A program made the translations under genes and the position numbers. The notes below the pieces were generated by a model. That model saw nothing but the letters and a program-made list of their open reading frames with translations. It did not search any database and was not told the DNA's origin. This document shows positions 6,839 to 8,578 of a DNA stretch of 8,578 nucleotides, piece by piece. The DNA lies in assembly GCA_036258055.1 (NCBI GenBank), contig DATAEK010000019.1:1-8578 (forward strand), in the 5' to 3' direction. How positions within the stretch are numbered: position 1 is the first letter of the stretch; every line of letters starts with the position of its first letter. The DNA comes from DATAEK01 sp036258055 (GTDB taxonomy: Bacteria > Acidobacteriota > Vicinamibacteria > Vicinamibacterales > 2-12-FULL-66-21).

Positions 6839-7147
6839 ATGAAGAAAGCCGTCTCGGTGACGCTGGATGCTAGGAACGTGCTCTGGATCAAAGGGCAGGC
6901 CGCCGCGACGCCGGGCGGCACCGTCAGCGCGGTCATCGATCGAATCCTCAGTGATGCTCGGCTGGCAGGTCGGACGTCCGCACCGCATCGGTCCGTCATC
7001 GGCTCGATCGATCTGCCAGATGATGACCCGGATCTCGCGCGGGCGGATGCCTACATCGGATCGCTCTTTACGGCATCTCTTCGCCGGCCAATGCTCGTGA
7101 AGGAATCCCGGGCAACGTCCAGGGGCCGCGGGCATCGCCGTGACTGA
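6839..7147 (+). CDS. Ribbon-helix-helix antitoxin of a PIN-domain toxin-antitoxin pair
   Basis: This 102-residue protein has a ribbon-helix-helix DNA-binding domain at residues 1-45: strand KAVSVTLD, helix NVLWIKGQAAA, then turn and helix TVSAVIDRILSDAR. A flexible linker leads to the C-terminal toxin-binding segment IGSIDLPDDDPDLARADAYI (54-73) and LRRPMLVKE (81-89). The layout matches VapB-like antitoxins that neutralise PIN ribonucleases and repress their own promoter. The tail after residue 89 (SRATSRGRGHRRD) is basic, looks unlike the rest, and may be read-through extending the usual end. The stop overlaps the toxin start by 8 bases. The start ATG is the second of two closely spaced ATGs; the first (6835) is out of frame. 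Confidence 0.85.
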   Translation: MKKAVSVTLDARNVLWIKGQAAATPGGTVSAVIDRILSDARLAGRTSAPHRSVIGSIDLPDDDPDLARADAYIGSLFTASLRRPMLVKESRATSRGRGHRRD

Positions 7148-7547
7148 CGCGCCAGCGGCCGTCACTGACACGCCCGCGCTCCTCTTTTACGCCGCGGGCG
7201 GGCGCCGGCTCGGCGCTCGAGCCGCCCGCCACTTTGCGGCGTGCGAATCGGGTCAGGCCATCCTCTACGTCCCCGTCGCTGTCATCTGGAAGCTCGCGCT
7301 GCTGGCGCGGGGCGGCAGGATCAACCTTCGACGCTCCGTCCGGACGTTCTGCGATGACCTGTTCAGCAACCCGGCGTATCAGCCCTACGACCTGACGCCG
7401 GATCAGATCTTCGCCGCCGACGATCTCCGCTTCACGCGCGATCCCTTCGATACGTTGATCTGCAGCGCGGCTGCCGCGCTCGGCCTGCCCCTCCTGACGC
7501 GCGACACGCAGATTCGCAGGGCCGGTGCAGTCAAAGTGATCTGGTAG
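7140..7547 (+). CDS. PIN-domain toxin (VapC-like) with altered catalytic Glu position
   Basis: PIN toxins are metal-dependent ribonucleases held inactive by the partner antitoxin. This 135-residue protein has the family landmarks: first-strand Asp10 in VTDTPALLFYAAG, Asp101/Asp104 in RDPFDTLIC and Asp122 in LLTRDTQI. The conserved Glu expected after Trp in the second signature (family pattern W-E) is Lys51 here (VIWKLALL; codon AAG at 7290-7292, one transition from GAG). Activity may therefore be lost or reduced. The GTG start (7140) lies inside the antitoxin end, giving 8 bases of overlap and likely translational coupling; no clear ribosome-binding site is seen. An in-frame 21-bp near-duplication at the start repeats V/M-T-D-A/T-P. 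The next gene is convergent, 42 bases away. Confidence 0.85.
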   Translation: MTDAPAAVTDTPALLFYAAGGRRLGARAARHFAACESGQAILYVPVAVIWKLALLARGGRINLRRSVRTFCDDLFSNPAYQPYDLTPDQIFAADDLRFTRDPFDTLICSAAAALGLPLLTRDTQIRRAGAVKVIW

Positions 7548-7589
7548 CCCGCAACTCGCATCGATCCGACAACGAATCAAGAATGGCGT

Positions 7590-7847
7590 TCAGGCGAAGT
7601 GTGCCTGGGCGAAGGCACGGCCGGTCGCCGACTTCAGGTACTTCTCGAAATGGGCGGCGCGGTGCTCGTCCGCGAACTGCAGGAGCACCACCACCCGCCA
7701 CGGCCCATGCCTCGCGGTTTGCGGACAGGCGCCTGCGTTGTGATCGGCGACGCGAGTCGCGATGTCGGCCGTCAGGCCGACGTAGGAACGGGTGGGATCC
7801 TTCACGCTGCGAAGGATGTACACGGATCGTTTCGGCGCGTGGCTCAT
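7590..7847 (-). CDS. Small GIY-YIG domain nuclease
   Basis: This 85-residue single-domain protein belongs to the short GIY-YIG group (UPF0213-like). GIY-YIG enzymes cut DNA with a metal ion; the cellular role of the short stand-alone forms is not settled. Visible landmarks are V-Y10-I-L (GIY strand), Y22-V-G24 (YIG strand), Arg32 and His36-Asn37 in RVADHN, and Glu68 in HFEKYLKS. The C-terminal G-R-A-F-A-x-x-H-F is typical of the group. All expected catalytic residues are present. I chose the ATG at 7845-7847 because conserved sequence starts eight residues later. The open frame continues upstream, but it runs antisense through the tRNA and is not protein-like. The ribosome-binding site is weak (GAAG). 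The gene stands alone, convergent with the toxin. Confidence 0.87.
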   Translation of the reverse strand: MSHAPKRSVYILRSVKDPTRSYVGLTADIATRVADHNAGACPQTARHGPWRVVVLLQFADEHRAAHFEKYLKSATGRAFAQAHFA

Positions 7848-8022
7848 ACGGCTTCGATGTGCACGATGGCTGCCGGAATCGGATCCGCCGATCACCGCGG
7901 AGATCCAATGAGATACGGGCGGCGGGTTGCAGGAATTGTCGCGCCGGGACGCCCACGTCATCGCAGTTCCTGCTAGCGGCCATCGGCCGGCGATGACGCC
8001 GTGCTCGCGCAACGCAATCCGA

Positions 8023-8028
8023 TATACT
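8023..8028 (+). promoter_or_regulatory. Probable -10 box of the tRNA-Leu promoter
   Basis: TATACT lies 13 bases ahead of the mature tRNA 5' end and matches five of six positions of the TATAAT consensus. Transcription would start near 8035, leaving a short leader for RNase P. No good -35 box is visible at 16-18 bp upstream. Confidence 0.5.
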
Positions 8029-8041
8029 GAGGTTCTCCCGG

Positions 8042-8130
8042 GCCGGAGTGGTGAAACTGGCAGACGCGCGGGACTCAAAATCCCGTGGGGTTCACTCCCC
8101 GTGAGGGTTCGACCCCCTCCTCCGGCACCA
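8042..8130 (+). tRNA. tRNA-Leu, anticodon CAA (reads UUG)
   Basis: The full class II cloverleaf can be drawn. The acceptor stem pairs GCCGGAG (8042-8048) with CTCCGGC (8120-8126), followed by discriminator A and an encoded CCA. The anticodon stem CGGGA/TCCCG (8069-8073, 8081-8085) encloses loop CTCAAAA with anticodon CAA at 8076-8078. A long variable arm with a GGGG/CCCC stem (about 8086-8102) is typical of leucine tRNAs. The T arm GAGGG-TTCGACC-CCCTC occupies 8103-8119. Confidence 0.97.
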
Positions 8131-8182
8131 CGCAACCCACCAACCCGCCTCGCCCAGGGGGAGATCCAACAGCCCCAATAAT

Positions 8183-8329
8183 CTCGAGCATCAACAGCGC
8201 CTTTACGAGCTACAACAATCCGACCGTACACCGCTCGCGGGGAACGCTGAGCTGATCGAACGAATGGCCGAGGCTTCCCGTGCAAAGCGTTTCCATCATT
8301 TAGTTGAACTCTCAAAGATGCGGAGCTGA
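8183..8329 (+). pseudogene. Start-less coding-like fragment downstream of tRNA-Leu
   Basis: An open frame of 48 codons ending at TGA (8327-8329) reads like a helical protein C-terminus (LEHQQRLYELQQ, later LIERMAEASRAKRF and HLVELSKM). No ATG, GTG or TTG precedes the protein-like part; the first in-frame ATG falls in its middle. Third codon positions are less GC-rich than in the neighbouring genes. It may be the 3' remnant of a gene lost or truncated next to the tRNA, a common site of integration and deletion. It could equally be chance. I recognise no family. Confidence 0.25.
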
Positions 8330-8369
8330 ACGGCCATATGAAGGCTTGCGACAATGCCGGCAGCAAATA

Positions 8370-8549
8370 TCAAGATTTGTCCGCTGGACCCACGTCTGAC
8401 GGCCGTTTCCAGCCGCGGTGCAGCATACGGCTTTTCCACTCCTCCGCCAGGCCGAAGGCCTCGTTCCGATCGCACCGCTGTGACAGCAGCGTGTCGCCGC
8501 TCACGGCTTTCACGAGAACTCGAACTTCGGCTACTCGGGGCCAGGACAT
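8370..8549 (-). CDS. Unrecognised short protein, possibly continuing past the right edge
   Basis: This open frame encodes 59 residues from the ATG at 8547-8549. It has an alternating hydrophobic start (VAEVRVLVKAVSG), then a charged helix-like part (RNEAFGLAEEWKSRMLHRGW) and a polar end. The composition is protein-like rather than the Arg/Pro-rich pattern of GC-rich shadow frames. No ribosome-binding site is evident, and the frame stays open to the window edge (a TTG immediately precedes the ATG), so the true start may lie outside. No function can be assigned. The other minus-strand frame over this stretch is less plausible. Confidence 0.35.
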   Translation of the reverse strand: MSWPRVAEVRVLVKAVSGDTLLSQRCDRNEAFGLAEEWKSRMLHRGWKRPSDVGPADKS

Positions 8550-8578
8550 CAACAGACACGTCGCGGTGGATTCGTCGT

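Noticed and set aside
7848..8041. Search for another small gene between the GIY-YIG nuclease and the tRNA
   Set aside because: No frame with a start, ribosome-binding site and protein-like composition was seen; only a short CATCG/CGATG hairpin near 7980-7995 and the tRNA -10 box.
7927..8181. 84-residue plus-strand open frame
   Set aside because: It runs through the complete tRNA-Leu cloverleaf.
7590..8366. GIY-YIG protein extended to 258 residues
   Set aside because: The extra part reads antisense through the tRNA-Leu gene and is not protein-like; the short form has the full family domain.
8296..8559. 87-residue minus-strand open frame
   Set aside because: Ser/Arg-rich first half and no motif; the overlapping frame at 8370-8549 has a more protein-like composition.
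1..8578. CRISPR array, insertion sequence or integrase
   Set aside because: No regularly spaced 25-40 bp repeats, no transposase or recombinase motifs, and no flanking terminal inverted repeats were found on either strand.

Overview
The window is GC-rich, densely packed Gram-negative DNA. A signal-peptide-bearing outer-membrane beta-barrel gene and the short stand-alone KdpD-like sensor beside a kdp operon are arrangements I associate with Acidobacteriota, perhaps Vicinamibacteria-like soil bacteria. That assignment is an inference from gene content, not a search result.

Positions 1-4303 (minus strand) hold the front half of a high-affinity potassium uptake (Kdp) operon. In transcription order it reads: beta-barrel porin-like protein, an unannotated 26-residue membrane peptide that starts inside the porin stop codon (TAGTG), kdpF, kdpA, and kdpB. 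kdpB runs off the left edge just past its DKTGT phosphorylation motif. The kdpA/kdpB junction is also an overlapping stop/start (TGATG). KdpA is the potassium-selective channel subunit, KdpB the P-type ATPase and KdpF a small stabilising subunit. The porin may supply an outer-membrane route to them.

Positions 4304-4441 are a divergent promoter region. From 4442, plus strand, comes a KdpD-like protein with only the cytosolic KdpD domain and a universal-stress-protein-like domain. It has no membrane segments and no histidine kinase. Directly behind it is an S1C (HtrA/DegP-like) serine protease with one PDZ domain. Five tandem copies of a GCTCGGC-type heptamer lie at the junction.

Positions 6694-6838 contain REP-like GC palindromes, then an AT-rich promoter with an inverted repeat. 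This leads into a type II toxin-antitoxin pair: a ribbon-helix-helix antitoxin and a PIN-domain toxin whose usual catalytic Glu position is occupied by Lys. A small GIY-YIG nuclease lies convergent to it.

Positions 8042-8130 encode a complete tRNA-Leu(CAA) with encoded CCA. The final 450 bases hold only weak candidates: a start-less coding-like stretch on the plus strand and an unrecognised short ORF on the minus strand.
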